The notes beneath the pieces are model-generated. The model saw only the letters and a program-made list of their open reading frames with translations, was not told the origin of the DNA and searched no databases. Shown here one piece after another: positions 18,678 to 28,452 of a DNA stretch of 64,000 nt. The stretch's first letter is position 1. Each line of letters opens with the position of its first letter. A program made the position numbers and the translations under genes. Origin of the DNA: DASQPA01 sp963757335 (GTDB lineage: Bacteria > Acidobacteriota > Thermoanaerobaculia > Multivoradales > UBA5704); contig CAVWRJ010000006.1 of NCBI GenBank assembly GCA_963757335.1, positions 1 through 64,000 of the forward strand. Direction: 5' to 3'.

Positions 18678-21600
18678 CTACTGCGGGCGCGCCAGGCGGA
18701 GGGCCGGGTCGCCGAACAGGTTGTAGGTCGAGAGGGTAGCGGCCGAGCCGCCGGCCGCCCGGAAGCGGACGGCGGCCCCTGCCGCGGCCTCCCCCAGGGT
18801 TGCCGCGCGGGAAGCGAAGAGCTGGTCCGAGAACGCCCGACCGAGGGTGGCGGACTGGGCGTCGAAGGCCACTCCGGAGGGTGCCCAGACCGCCGCCGCG
18901 CCGCCATTCGGGTTGTCCACCAGCTCCTCGGCCAGGCTGCGGAAGCCGGGGACCTCGAAGCGGCCGAGGAGGCAGGCCATGGTCATGACGAGGGGCAGCC
19001 GGGGGCCGTTCGTGAGGGCTTCGGCGTCGGCGCTCGTGAGGAGCGACTGGGCGCTCAGCCGGTCCAGGCCGGCATGGCCGACGTAGTCGAGGAGGAAGGC
19101 GCCGCTCCCGAGGCCGGAGAGGAGCTGCGCGCGGAGGGCCGCCGCGGGGAGCTCCGAGAGATAGAGCCGGGTGGGGACGAAGGGGGCCGGCAGAGCGGCC
19201 GCCAGACGCTCGCTCTCGGCATCGAACTGGCCGCCCTCGTCCGGATTGTCGGCGACCAGGAGCACCTGCTGGCGCCAGGGGCCGGGGTTCGCCCCCTCGT
19301 AGGCGACGAGCTTGTCGACGTAGCCCTGGAGCTCCGCCGCGCTCGCCGCCGGGAGGCGCCCGACGACCATCCGGGAGCCCGCCGGCAGGTAGAGGCCGTC
19401 GGCGGCGAAGAGGCCGTTCGGGGTCGCCGCGAGGAGGGGTGGGAAGAGGTTCCCGCCGAGGCCCAGGTAGCCCTTGTAGTCATAGCTCCCCGCGCCGGCG
19501 AGCACCACCGCCCGCGGTGCCGGCTGCCAGCTCGCCGCGGCATAGGCGAGAAAGCGCGCCACCGCGTGCGGGTCCGGCAGGCCGTCGCTCCACTCGTCAT
19601 AGATCTGCTCTAAGGGAACGACCCGTGAGGCCAGCCCCTGGGACTGCCGGTAGCGGGCGAGCGCCTGGGCGGGTGCCAGGAGGGCGGCCGGGGCGAGGAT
19701 GAGATGGTCGGCGCCGTTCGGTGCCCGCAGGGGGAGGGCCGGCGGGACCCAGCTCTCGGCCCGCGGAGCGAGGAGGCCCGAGGGGTCGAGCACCAGGTAG
19801 ACCCGGTCGGCTGTCGCCGGCGTGAAGCTCACCTCGAAGCCGCGGGTCCCGGGCACCGCCGGCAGGCCGTCGAGACGGACGGGGCGGCGCGGGTCGGCGA
19901 GGTCGTAGACCTGGACCGCCGGCGAGGCGAAACCGGAGACGGTGACCGTCCGGTTGCCGGCCCCACGGACGAAGAAGGGGGTGCCGGCGGTCTGGTAGAG
20001 GCGGGGGTAGCGGAGGTCGAAGGCGTCGACGTAGAAGATGTTGAGGGGGACCCCGGGGGCGAGCAGACCGCGGACCTCGACCGTGTTGTCCCCTTCGTGG
20101 AGGAGCGCCGGCGAGAGGGAGATCGTGACGTCCTTCGCGGTCAGGCCGTCGAAGGCGATGCCGCCGGCCGGTCCGACCAGGGTGCCGTTGACGAGCACCG
20201 AGAGGGCGTGCTCGCCGCCGACCCCGGTCGCCGAGGCGCCCTGGAGATGGAGGGTGAGCTCGGCTCCCGTGACTCCAACGGCGAGGCCATGGACGCCCAG
20301 GGAGAAAACCTGGCTTCCAAGGGTGGGATCGCCGCCGATCACCACCGCCCAGTACCAGTAGTCCCCCTCCGGGTCGGCGGCGACCGCGACCCCCGGGAAG
20401 CTCTGCTGCTCGAAATGGGCGCTGTCGAGAAAGTATTGCCCCGGGACGGCGGGGGAGGGGTTGCCGCCCGGAGCCGTACCCAGGCTGCGGCCCTTTTTGC
20501 CCAAGGCCAGCCAGTAGACGTTCTCCGGGGCGTAGATGCCGGTCGCCGTCTCACCGAAAAAGCGTAGGGCCGAGCCGTCGGGAGCCGCCTCCATTGCGAC
20601 CGGCTGGCCGAGGTTGGCCAGCTCCAGCTGGCCGCCGCGGATCGCCTGCGCCGCGGCTCCCGGGGTGAGGCCCAAGAGAGTGGCGACCCGGCTCGCCGGG
20701 AGCTGGTAGAGGCCGCGCTCTTTGACATAGAGCTTGGCTGCCGCGGCTGGGCCGGGAGCGACGATCGTCCGGGTGTGGAGGGGGACCGGTGCCGGGATCG
20801 CTGGCACCGGGGTGGGCCGCCGGGCACGCCGCTCGAAGCCGTCGACCGGAACTTCCGCGACATCGAAATCGGCGGCATCGGCGGCATCGGCGGTCACCGT
20901 GAACGGGCCGTAGAAGCGGGCCCGGGCGCCCCCGGTCCCGTTCTCCACCTCGCGGAGAGAGTAGGTGTAGCGCCCGCCCGGCACCACTCCGGGGTCGACG
21001 AAGCGGTAGCGGCTCCCCTGTGGGGCCGGCGGGGCGGCGGGCAACAGACGCTCGTTGACCTGCACCCAGGCGCCCCGCGGGTCGAGCCGGAAGAGGTCGA
21101 AGCCGGCGGTCCCCTCCTCGGAGGCGGTGCGCCACTCGACGACCACCGCACCGCCGGCGGCGCGCCGGGCGCCAAAGGAGGTGACGAGCACCTGGGTCAC
21201 CCGGCAGATGCAGCCCGGCCGGGCGCCGAGCCCGGTCGAGACCGAGGTGGTGGTCGCGCTCACCCCGGCCGAGCCGGCGACCGCGTTGAAGGCGGTGCTG
21301 GTCGGGGTGATGCCGTTGGCCCCGCCGGTGACGTCGATCGCCGCCGCGGTGCCCGAGAGCCGGACGACCCCGCCGCCGCCGCCCCCGCCGGGGCCATGGA
21401 AGTCGCCGGCGGTCCAGTTGACGTCCCCACCCTTGCCGCCCTTGGCGTCGGCGGTGAGGCCGGAGAGATTGGGGCTGGTGCAGGCGGCGGCGAAGATGCT
21501 CCCCCCGGCCCCACCCCCTCCGGCGCCATCCTGCATCGAAGACGGTGGCGTGGTGCCGTTGGCCGAGAGAGTGCCGGTGCCGGTCGCGGTGTCGAGGCGG

Positions 21601-22718
21601 AGGAGGATGATCCCGCCCCCTGCCGCGCCGTGCCCCGGGCCGGTGTTGTTGCTCGTCCCGGCGCCGCCGCCGCCGCCCAGGGCCAGCCGGGAGGCGGCCG
21701 AGGAGAAGGCGGCGCCGCCGAAGCCGCCCTGCGGCTGGTTCGAGTTCCAGGTATTGCCGCCATGCCCGCCGGCGCCGCCGTTGCCGCCTCCGCCGCCGCC
21801 CGAGTTGTCGCCGTTGTTCGAGTTGAAGTCGTTGCCGCCGCCCCCGGCGTTACCCGGGGCGCCACGGCCGTAGCTGCCGTTGGGATAGCCCTCGTTGGCA
21901 GCGCCGTCGTCGACCAGGCTGGTGCCGTCGTAGACGAAACGCGGGGTGCCGGCGATCCCCTCGGCCTTGGAGCCATGCCAGAGCTGGGTCGCCAGAGTCC
22001 GGTAGGCATTGGTGTTGAAAGCGGTGGGATCTCCCCCCAGGCTCCGTCCGCCCCCGCCGCGGAAGCCCTGGGCGTCGACGCTCACCGTGGCGCTCCCCAG
22101 GTTGAGAGCGCCCGAGACATCGACGGCGAGGACGCCGCCGACGCTGCCGTTCCAGGTCAGGGCGGTGAGCCCCGAGGAGAGGGTAGCGCTCGAGTACTGG
22201 GGGACGCGGATCACCTGGAAGCGGCGCTGCCCCTGGGTTGCCGTGGCGTTGGCGTTGGTGTAGACGTGGATGAGCTTGCCGCCGGTGGTGGCGCCGCCGC
22301 TGCCGCCCCCCAGGAACGGGACCGATCCCGCCGCCACCGGTCCGGTGGCCACGACGTACTCGTAGAGACCGCTGCTGTTGAGGTTGGTCGAGCCGGATCC
22401 CGGATCGCCCGCCACTCCGTCGCCGTAGGTATTGGTGTCGGTCGAGTCGATGGCGGCGTCCTGCATCTGGATGACGAGGAGCAGGTCGCCGGCGGCGATC
22501 GGGGTCGCGGCGCCGGACGGGGTGCCCACCGAGATCGAGGTGCTGGCCGCCGTTGTCGAGGCCGTACCGGGGTAGTAGGTGTTGACGACGCCGGTGATCG
22601 TCCCCGAGCCGTCGCGCCCCGGGGTGCCGCAGGGCTGGGCGGCGAGCGGGAGAGCGAGAAGAGGGACGAGGAGCGCCAGGCAGGCGGTACTCGTGCGCAG
22701 ATGGCGGAGTCGTGCCAT
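18678..22718 (-). CDS. Large secreted gingipain-like cysteine peptidase (family C25)
   Basis: This exported protein of about 1346 residues starts at an ATG preceded by AGGAAGG with 4 nt spacing, followed by a signal peptide (CLALLVPLLALPLAAQ). Residues 1-490 form a beta-rich, strikingly glycine-rich region with G-runs separated by N/S/A. An FN3-like segment follows (ARRAAGGAVVVEWRTASEEG). The C-terminal C25 domain (about 1000-1340) carries the likely catalytic His in LDYVGHAG and Cys in VMTMACLLGRFE. These are spaced as in gingipain-type peptidases and end with TYNLFGDPALRLA, a typical C25 ending. It is probably cell-surface or secreted. No type IX secretion signal domain was recognised. The nearest neighbour, upstream on the same strand, is a TatA/E gene. 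Confidence 0.8.
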   Translation of the reverse strand: MARLRHLRTSTACLALLVPLLALPLAAQPCGTPGRDGSGTITGVVNTYYPGTASTTAASTSISVGTPSGAATPIAAGDLLLVIQMQDAAIDSTDTNTYGDGVAGDPGSGSTNLNSSGLYEYVVATGPVAAGSVPFLGGGSGGATTGGKLIHVYTNANATATQGQRRFQVIRVPQYSSATLSSGLTALTWNGSVGGVLAVDVSGALNLGSATVSVDAQGFRGGGGRSLGGDPTAFNTNAYRTLATQLWHGSKAEGIAGTPRFVYDGTSLVDDGAANEGYPNGSYGRGAPGNAGGGGNDFNSNNGDNSGGGGGGNGGAGGHGGNTWNSNQPQGGFGGAAFSSAASRLALGGGGGAGTSNNTGPGHGAAGGGIILLRLDTATGTGTLSANGTTPPSSMQDGAGGGGAGGSIFAAACTSPNLSGLTADAKGGKGGDVNWTAGDFHGPGGGGGGGVVRLSGTAAAIDVTGGANGITPTSTAFNAVAGSAGVSATTTSVSTGLGARPGCICRVTQVLVTSFGARRAAGGAVVVEWRTASEEGTAGFDLFRLDPRGAWVQVNERLLPAAPPAPQGSRYRFVDPGVVPGGRYTYSLREVENGTGGARARFYGPFTVTADAADAADFDVAEVPVDGFERRARRPTPVPAIPAPVPLHTRTIVAPGPAAAAKLYVKERGLYQLPASRVATLLGLTPGAAAQAIRGGQLELANLGQPVAMEAAPDGSALRFFGETATGIYAPENVYWLALGKKGRSLGTAPGGNPSPAVPGQYFLDSAHFEQQSFPGVAVAADPEGDYWYWAVVIGGDPTLGSQVFSLGVHGLAVGVTGAELTLHLQGASATGVGGEHALSVLVNGTLVGPAGGIAFDGLTAKDVTISLSPALLHEGDNTVEVRGLLAPGVPLNIFYVDAFDLRYPRLYQTAGTPFFVRGAGNRTVTVSGFASPAVQVYDLADPRRPVRLDGLPAVPGTRGFEVSFTPATADRVYLVLDPSGLLAPRAESWVPPALPLRAPNGADHLILAPAALLAPAQALARYRQSQGLASRVVPLEQIYDEWSDGLPDPHAVARFLAYAAASWQPAPRAVVLAGAGSYDYKGYLGLGGNLFPPLLAATPNGLFAADGLYLPAGSRMVVGRLPAASAAELQGYVDKLVAYEGANPGPWRQQVLLVADNPDEGGQFDAESERLAAALPAPFVPTRLYLSELPAAALRAQLLSGLGSGAFLLDYVGHAGLDRLSAQSLLTSADAEALTNGPRLPLVMTMACLLGRFEVPGFRSLAEELVDNPNGGAAAVWAPSGVAFDAQSATLGRAFSDQLFASRAATLGEAAAGAAVRFRAAGGSAATLSTYNLFGDPALRLARPQ

Positions 22719-22830
22719 TTTGCCTTCCTGTCGGCCGAAGAGGCCTTCTACCGCGAGAGGGTCGGCCTCATGGTAGCACCGCTTCGCGACGGTGGAAAGG
22801 AAGGCTGCCGGCTGCAACCGCCCCAGCGGG

Positions 22831-23031
22831 TTAGCGCGGCTTCAGCTCGTCGCCGCTGCCCACCTGGGGAGGGGTGACTGGATCGTCCTCGCCCTTCATG
22901 GAGTTCTTGAACTCCTTGATCGAGGTGCCGAGCCCGCGGCCGAGCTCGGGGAGCTTGCTGGGGCCGAAGAAGATCAGGGCGATGCCGAGGACGAGGATCA
23001 GGTGCATCGGCTGGAAGAGTCCTTCGAACAT
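22831..23031 (-). CDS. tatA: Twin-arginine translocase subunit TatA/TatE
   Basis: This 66-residue protein has the standard TatA architecture. A short N-terminal membrane helix (LILVLGIALIFFG) is followed by the PSKLPELGRGLGTSIKEFK hinge and amphipathic helix, then a charged tail. GGAGG lies 8 bases before the ATG. TatA oligomers form the pore that exports folded proteins bearing twin-arginine signals. No tatB or tatC lies nearby, which is common for dispersed tatA genes. It shares its strand with the C25 protease gene 112 bp downstream, although that protease carries a Sec-like signal. Confidence 0.93.
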   Translation of the reverse strand: MFEGLFQPMHLILVLGIALIFFGPSKLPELGRGLGTSIKEFKNSMKGEDDPVTPPQVGSGDELKPR

Positions 23032-23199
23032 GGTGCGAACCTCCGGGATGGGGTAGCTCCGGTGTGGAGCCCGCTTCCATCCAGGGTAACACGTAGGGAA
23101 TGAAAAAATTGCGCTCTAGGGGCGCTTTAGGGGAGGAATGGGGCAGTGAGGAGAGGCGGGAGGGGCGCCGCGGTGCGGCGCTCCCTCCGCCGGACCGGG

Positions 23200-23559
23200 C
23201 TAGGAGTGATTCTTGTCCATCTTGTCCATCTTCTTGCCGTGGGCGACGTCGACGCGGGCGGCCATCTTGTCCGTGCCGTCCATGGTGTAGGAGACGCGCA
23301 CGTCATCGCCGGGCTTCAGGTCGGCGAGGGTGATCGTCTTGCCAGCGCCCTTGAACTTGGTCGAGGCGTCGGTCTTGAAGGTGGAGGAGTCGTTGCCGTG
23401 CTTGACGGTGAACGTCCCACCCGCGGAGTCGACCGAATCGACATCGCCGTGCATGCGGGTGTACTTCGAGCTGGTGTGGTGGTGGGACTTCGCACTGGCG
23501 GAAATCGCCGTGACGAAGACCAGGAGCAAAGCCAAACTCAGGACCACGTGCTTACGCAT
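23200..23559 (-). CDS. Small exported protein, DUF5666-like beta-barrel
   Basis: The protein has 119 residues with a signal peptide (VVLSLALLLVFVTAISASA). It then runs HGDVDSVDSAGGTFTVKHG, TFKTDASTKFKG and LKPGDDVRVSYTMDG. These short beta-strand phrases (a carrier segment, 'DAST' and 'L.GD.V.V') are typical of DUF5666/OB-like exported proteins. The tail is Lys/Asp/Met-rich (KKMDKMDKNHS) and could bind metal, which is inference only. It is flanked by intergenic DNA and shows no operon partner. The function is unknown. Confidence 0.7.
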   Translation of the reverse strand: MRKHVVLSLALLLVFVTAISASAKSHHHTSSKYTRMHGDVDSVDSAGGTFTVKHGNDSSTFKTDASTKFKGAGKTITLADLKPGDDVRVSYTMDGTDKMAARVDVAHGKKMDKMDKNHS

Positions 23560-23703
23560 AGCCCAACCTCCTCAGATTATCGAAGGCATCAGGATGATGC
23601 CTCCTACAGGTTTTCCAGCCCACGGAGCACTGCAAAGCTCGCGCCAATCCTGCTCTTCGTAAGCCGTGCCAGGACACCCGCCGACCTGTGCGACGATGCC
23701 GGC

Positions 23704-24675
23704 ATGAGCGTTCGCGCCTACGCACCCGCCTGCATCGGCAACTTCGCCGCCGGCTTCGACCTGATGGGGGCCGCCCTCGCCCCGCTCGACGGCTCCCTGT
23801 GGGGCGACGTCGTGCGGGCCTGGCCGGCTCCGGCGTCGGCATCGGCGTCGCTGGCGTCGCTTGCCGTCTCCGGCCCCTTCGGCGCGCAGATGCCCGCTGA
23901 CCCCTGGCAGAACCTGGTGCTCCGCACCTACCTGCTCTTCCGCGAGGCGGTGGAGGCCCGGGGCGGGGCCTGCCCGGTCCTCGCCTTCCATCTGGAGAAG
24001 AATCTCCCTCGCTGCAGCGGCCTGGGGTCCTCCGCGAGCTCGGTCGCGGCCACCCTCGTGGCCTGCCAGCACCTCGTGGCGGAGCCGCTGCCGGCGCCCG
24101 AGCTGTTCACCGTGGCCGGCCGGGCGGAGGGCTTCGTCTCCGGCTCGATCCACCTGGACAACGTCGTCCCCATCCTGATCGGCGGCCTGCAGCTCCTCGT
24201 CCCCGGCCCCGGCGGCAGGCCCGAGGCGCGGGCCCTCTCCTGGCCCGAGGACCTCGTCCTCGTCGTCCTCGCCCCCGCCTTCGAGGTGGCCACCGCCAAC
24301 AGCCGGCAGGTCCTGCCGCGGAGCTTCACGATGGCCGAGACTCTGGCTTTCGCGGAGAACCTGGCGGGGTTCGTCCACGCCGTGGACGTGGGCGACCGCG
24401 AGCTCCTCGGCCGCTGCCTGCGCGACGTCCTCACCGAGCCGCACCGGGCGGCGCTGGTGCCGGGCTTCCGCGCCGCCCAGGCCGCGGCTCTCGCTGAGGG
24501 CGCCCTCGGCTGCGGCCTCTCCGGCTCGGGGCCGGCGATCTTTGCCGTCGCCGGCTCGCCTGGGCACGGGAAGGAAGTGGGGGAGGCCATGCGGCGCGCC
24601 CTGACCGCGGCCGGGCTCGCCTCCGAGGTCCGCCTCTGCGGTCTCGACCGGCAGGGCGCCCGGGTGCTGGCATGA
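23704..24675 (+). CDS. thrB: Homoserine kinase
   Basis: This GHMP-family kinase of 323 residues phosphorylates L-homoserine using ATP, the penultimate step of threonine synthesis. The ATP-binding motif LPRCSGLGSSASSVAA lies near residues 100-114. The N-terminal ACIGNFAAGFDLMGAAL and the C-terminal GCGLSGSGPAIFAVA are family signatures. The ATG at 23704 begins directly before the conserved VRAYAPA strand; the Shine-Dalgarno is weak. The last codon overlaps the thrC start (ATGA), so the two are translationally coupled. No hom (homoserine dehydrogenase) gene lies in the window. Confidence 0.93.
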   Translation: MSVRAYAPACIGNFAAGFDLMGAALAPLDGSLWGDVVRAWPAPASASASLASLAVSGPFGAQMPADPWQNLVLRTYLLFREAVEARGGACPVLAFHLEKNLPRCSGLGSSASSVAATLVACQHLVAEPLPAPELFTVAGRAEGFVSGSIHLDNVVPILIGGLQLLVPGPGGRPEARALSWPEDLVLVVLAPAFEVATANSRQVLPRSFTMAETLAFAENLAGFVHAVDVGDRELLGRCLRDVLTEPHRAALVPGFRAAQAAALAEGALGCGLSGSGPAIFAVAGSPGHGKEVGEAMRRALTAAGLASEVRLCGLDRQGARVLA

Positions 24676-25974
24676 AGCTGGTCAATACCCGCGACCCGCT
24701 CTCGACCGCCACCTTCAGAGAGGCGGTCCTCCAGGGGATCGCCCCCGGCGGGGGGCTCTGGATGCCGGCGTCGCTGCCCGCTCTCCCTGCTGCCGAGTGG
24801 CCCCCTCTCCTGGCGATGGGATGGCGCGAGCGTTCGGTCCTTCTCCTCGACCGCCTGCTGGCGGGCGAGATCGACCGTACGGCGCTCGCCCGGGCGGTGG
24901 GAGAGGCCCTCGACTTCCCCGTGCCCCTGGTGCCGCTCGGGCCGGATCTCTTCGTCCTCGAGCTCTTCCACGGCCCGACCCTCGCCTTCAAGGATTTCGG
25001 CGCCCGCCTCTTCGCCGCCCTGCTCGACCTCCTGCGCGAGCCCGGCCGGCCGGTGACCATCCTGACCGCCACCAGCGGCGACACCGGGGCGGCCGTGGCC
25101 CATGCCTTCTGGCGGCGGCCCGGAGTGCGGGTGGTGGTGCTCTACCCCCGGGGCCGGATCTCGGCCCTCCAGGAGCGCCAGCTCGCCACCCTGGGCGAGA
25201 ACGTCACCGCGCTCTCGGTTTCCGGGAGCTTCGACGACTGCCAGACCCTGGTGAAAGCCGCCTTCGCCGACCCCGGTCTCGCCGCCCGCCACGGCCTCAC
25301 CTCGGCCAATTCGATCAACGTGGCCCGCCTCTTCCCCCAGATCCTCTACTACGTAGAGGCCGTCGCCCAACTTCGCCAGAGGGGGCGGCCTGAAGGGGAT
25401 GGCAGCCGATCCCGTGATCGCCGTTCCCAGCGGCAACTTCGGTAACCTCTCTGCCGGGTTGATGGCCCGGGCCCTGGGCCTCCCGGTCCGCGCCCTCGTC
25501 GCCGCCACCAACGCCAACACCACCGTCCCCGACTATCTCAATGGCGGCGCCTACCGTCCCCGGCCCTCCACCCCCACCCTCTCGAACGCCATGGACGTGG
25601 GGGCGCCCAACAACTGGGAGCGCATCGAGCACCTCTTCGGCGGCGACCTCGCCGCCCTCCGCCAAGCCCTGCGCTGGGGCTCTCAAAGCGACGAGGAGAC
25701 CGTGGAGCGGATCCGGGAGCTCCTGGCCCTGGGCTATCTCGCCGACCCCCACGCCGCGGTGGCCTACGGCGTCCTCCGTGAGCACCTGGAGCCGGGAGAG
25801 ACCGGCATCTTCCTGGGCACCGCCCATCCCGCCAAGTTCCTCCCCGTCTACGAGCAGCTGGGAATCGAGGTGCCCCTGCCGCCGGCCCTGGCGGCGCTCT
25901 CTGGCCTGCCGCTCTTCGTACGGGAGATCCCGCAGGAGTTAGCGGAGCTGAGGGGCGTGCTGGAGTCGGGGTAG
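24672..25974 (+). CDS. thrC: Threonine synthase, apparent +1 frameshift at 25381-25385
   Basis: This PLP enzyme converts O-phosphohomoserine to threonine. The first frame (24672 to about 25380) holds the Y-shaped N-terminal domain, the PLP lysine in LAFKDFGARLF (about residue 107) and TATSGDTGAAVAHAF. The second frame (to 25974) continues with VIAVPSGNFGNLSAGLMARA, DVGAPNNWER and GTAHPAKFLP. The frames join naturally (QRGGLKGMAADPV) if one G is removed from the GGGGG run at 25381-25385. As written, translation stops at 25445. Since every catalytic element is present on one side or the other, a sequencing or assembly error in the homopolymer is the simplest reading; a true pseudogene is possible. 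Coupled to thrB. Confidence 0.88.
25381..25385 (+). other. Frameshift site (one extra G) in thrC
   Basis: A run of five Gs marks where the thrC reading frame changes. Dropping one G restores a continuous threonine synthase across the junction. Confidence 0.75.
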
Positions 25975-26034
25975 GAGATGAAACCGGCGCACGTTTTTCG
26001 CGTAAGAAATCGGTAGGTCAAGGAGGGCCTGCCC

Positions 26035-28449
26035 TTGCAAGACATCCGCTATGGATTCCGCCGCCTCGTAAAGAGCCCCGGCTTCAGCGCCATCGTCATC
26101 GCCACCCTCGCCTTGGGGATCGGGGCGAACACGGCGCTCTTCAGCGTCATCGACGCTGTCCTCCTGCGGGCCCTGCCCTACGCGGCGCCCGAGCGGCTGG
26201 TCACGATCAACCACTACTATCCGTCGCTCAACAATTTGAAGGCCCCGGTCTCGGTACCGGGCTTCCGCGACTACTCCGCCTTGACCCGGCTCTTCGAGAG
26301 CGCCGCCGTCGAGAACGGCTGGAGCGCCAACCTGACCGGCCAGGGGGAGGCGCAGCGGCTGAACGGCGCCCAGGTCACCGGCCGCTTCTTCGGCACCCTG
26401 GGGGTGCCGGTCGCCGCCGGCCGGCCGCTCGTCCCGGGGGACGACCAGCCGGGCCATGAGCGGGTGGCCGTCCTCTCCCACGGCCTCGCCGGGCGCCTCC
26501 TCGGCGGAGCGCGGAGCGCGGTGGGCAAAAAGCTCCTCTTGAACGGCGAGAGCTACCAGGTGGTCGGGGTGATGCCCCCCTCGTTTCGCGACTTCTTCAC
26601 CCGCAACGTCGAGCTCTGGACCCCCCTCGTCTTGAAGCTGGAGGATTTCGCCGATTCCAACCGCACCAACGAGTCGCTCTCCTACGTCGCCCGGCTGCGG
26701 CCGGGGCTCTCGATCGAGCGGGCGCGGACCGAGATGGCGGCCTTCGCCGGCCGGCTGAAGCACGACTTCCCCAACAGCTATCCGCCCGACTGGGGGCTCC
26801 TCGTCACCTCGCTCCACGACAAGGCGTCGGGCGACGTGCGGCCGATGCTCCTCGTCCTTCTCGGGGCGGTCGGCTTCGTCCTCCTCATCGCCTGCACCAA
26901 CGTGGCGAACCTGCTTCTCGCCCGCGCCTCGGGGCGCGGCAAGGAGATCGCGGTGCGCGCGGCCTTGGGCGCCACCCGCTGGCAGATCGCCCGCCAGCTC
27001 CTCGTCGAGAGCCTCCTCCTCGCTCTCGCCGGGGGAGTTCTGGGGCTCGCCCTGGGCGCCTGGGCGATGCGCGCCGCCGCGTCTCTCGACGTCGCCGGCC
27101 TGCCGCTCTCGGAGCTGCGCTTGAACGGCGCGGTCCTCCTCTTCACCCTGGGCGTGGCGCTCGCGACCGGCCTCCTCTTCGGCCTCGCGCCGGCCCTCGC
27201 CACCTCCCGCGCCGACACCCAGCAGACCCTGAAGGAAGGGGGGCGGAGCGTCTCCGCTGGCCGTGGCCGGCAGGCCCTGCGGCGCCTCCTGGTGGTGGTG
27301 GAAGTCGCCCTGGCGCTCGCTCTCCTGGTCTCCGCCGGGCTCCTTCTCAAGAGCTTTTCAAGAATGCAGGAGGTCCAGACAGGCTTCCGGCCCGACCATC
27401 TGCTGACCCTGAACCTCGCCCTCCCCAAGACCCAGTATCCGACCGATGCGGAGCAGATCGCCTTTTTCGACCGGGCTTTGGCGCGGGTCGCGGCGGTGCC
27501 GGGGGTGAGCGCCGTGGGCGCCACCTCGGTCCTCCCCTTCGGCGGCTCCTGGTCGACCTCCGGCTTCGACATCGAGGGCTACGTCGTGCCCCCCAACCAG
27601 CCCGGCCCCTGGGGCGACATGCGGGTCGTCTCCCCTGGCTTTTTTCAGGCGCTCGACGTACCGCTCTTGAAAGGGCGGGGGTTCACCGACCAGGACGGCC
27701 CGGATGCCGTCAAGGTCGCCGTGGTCGACGAGGAGATGGTCCGCCGCTACTGGCCGCACGGCGATCCGCTCGGCAAGCGGATCAAACGCGGCTCGAAATC
27801 GAAGCCCTTTTTCGTCACCATCGTCGGCGTCGTCGGCCACACCAAGCACGAGGGCCTGGACGCCGAGTCCCGGGTCCAGCTCTACTTCCCCTACCGGCAG
27901 GTCGCCCGCCCCTTCCTGACCCTTGCGCTCCGCACCGGGACGGAGCCGCGCTCCGCTCTCCCCGGGGTGCGCGCCGCCCTCCAGGAGATCGATCCGGCGC
28001 TCCCGATCTTCGGCGTCCACACGATGACCGAGCTGGTCGACGCCTCGACCCAGCAGCGCCGCTTCTCGACTCTCCTCCTGGGGCTCTTCGCGGGGATGGC
28101 CCTCCTCCTCGCTTCGCTGGGGATCTACGGGGTGATGTCCTACTCGGTGGCGCAGCGCACCCACGAGCTGGGGGTGCGGATGGCGCTCGGGGCGGCCAAG
28201 GGCGGGGTGCTCGGGCTCGTGCTGCGCCAGGGGATGACGCTCGCCGCCGTCGGCCTGGCGGGCGGCCTCGGCGCCGCCTTCGTCTTCACGAGATTCCTGC
28301 AAAGTCAGCTCTTCGCCGTCCGCCCGACCGATCCGGAGACCTTCGTCCTGGTAACGGCGATCCTCGCGAGTGTAGCCCTCGCCGCCAACCTCCTACCGGC
28401 GCTCCGGGCGACGCGGGTGGATCCGGCGGTGGCGCTGCATGCGGAGTAG
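26035..28449 (+). CDS. ADOP-family ABC-type permease (FtsX/MacB-like)
   Basis: This 804-residue permease begins MQDIRYGFRRLVKSPGFS, the hallmark of the acidobacterial duplicated orphan permease family. It is followed by a first membrane helix (AIVIATLALGIGANTALFSV), a MacB-like periplasmic domain, and two FtsX blocks (about 275-400 and 680-800). The FtsX blocks carry repeats of EIAVRAALGATRWQI and ELGVRMALGAAKGGV. The start is TTG at 26035, supported by AGGAGG at 26021-26026 with 8-nt spacing. No ATP-binding subunit lies adjacent, as is usual for these orphan permeases. The substrate is unknown; MacB relatives move macrolides, lipoproteins or peptides. Confidence 0.93.
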   Translation: MQDIRYGFRRLVKSPGFSAIVIATLALGIGANTALFSVIDAVLLRALPYAAPERLVTINHYYPSLNNLKAPVSVPGFRDYSALTRLFESAAVENGWSANLTGQGEAQRLNGAQVTGRFFGTLGVPVAAGRPLVPGDDQPGHERVAVLSHGLAGRLLGGARSAVGKKLLLNGESYQVVGVMPPSFRDFFTRNVELWTPLVLKLEDFADSNRTNESLSYVARLRPGLSIERARTEMAAFAGRLKHDFPNSYPPDWGLLVTSLHDKASGDVRPMLLVLLGAVGFVLLIACTNVANLLLARASGRGKEIAVRAALGATRWQIARQLLVESLLLALAGGVLGLALGAWAMRAAASLDVAGLPLSELRLNGAVLLFTLGVALATGLLFGLAPALATSRADTQQTLKEGGRSVSAGRGRQALRRLLVVVEVALALALLVSAGLLLKSFSRMQEVQTGFRPDHLLTLNLALPKTQYPTDAEQIAFFDRALARVAAVPGVSAVGATSVLPFGGSWSTSGFDIEGYVVPPNQPGPWGDMRVVSPGFFQALDVPLLKGRGFTDQDGPDAVKVAVVDEEMVRRYWPHGDPLGKRIKRGSKSKPFFVTIVGVVGHTKHEGLDAESRVQLYFPYRQVARPFLTLALRTGTEPRSALPGVRAALQEIDPALPIFGVHTMTELVDASTQQRRFSTLLLGLFAGMALLLASLGIYGVMSYSVAQRTHELGVRMALGAAKGGVLGLVLRQGMTLAAVGLAGGLGAAFVFTRFLQSQLFAVRPTDPETFVLVTAILASVALAANLLPALRATRVDPAVALHAE

Positions 28450-28452
28450 GGG

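Noticed and set aside
20775..22877. Long plus-strand open frame opposite the C25 protease
   Set aside because: It is a shadow of a gene with a signal peptide and catalytic motifs; its Gly/Ala/Arg composition looks unnatural.
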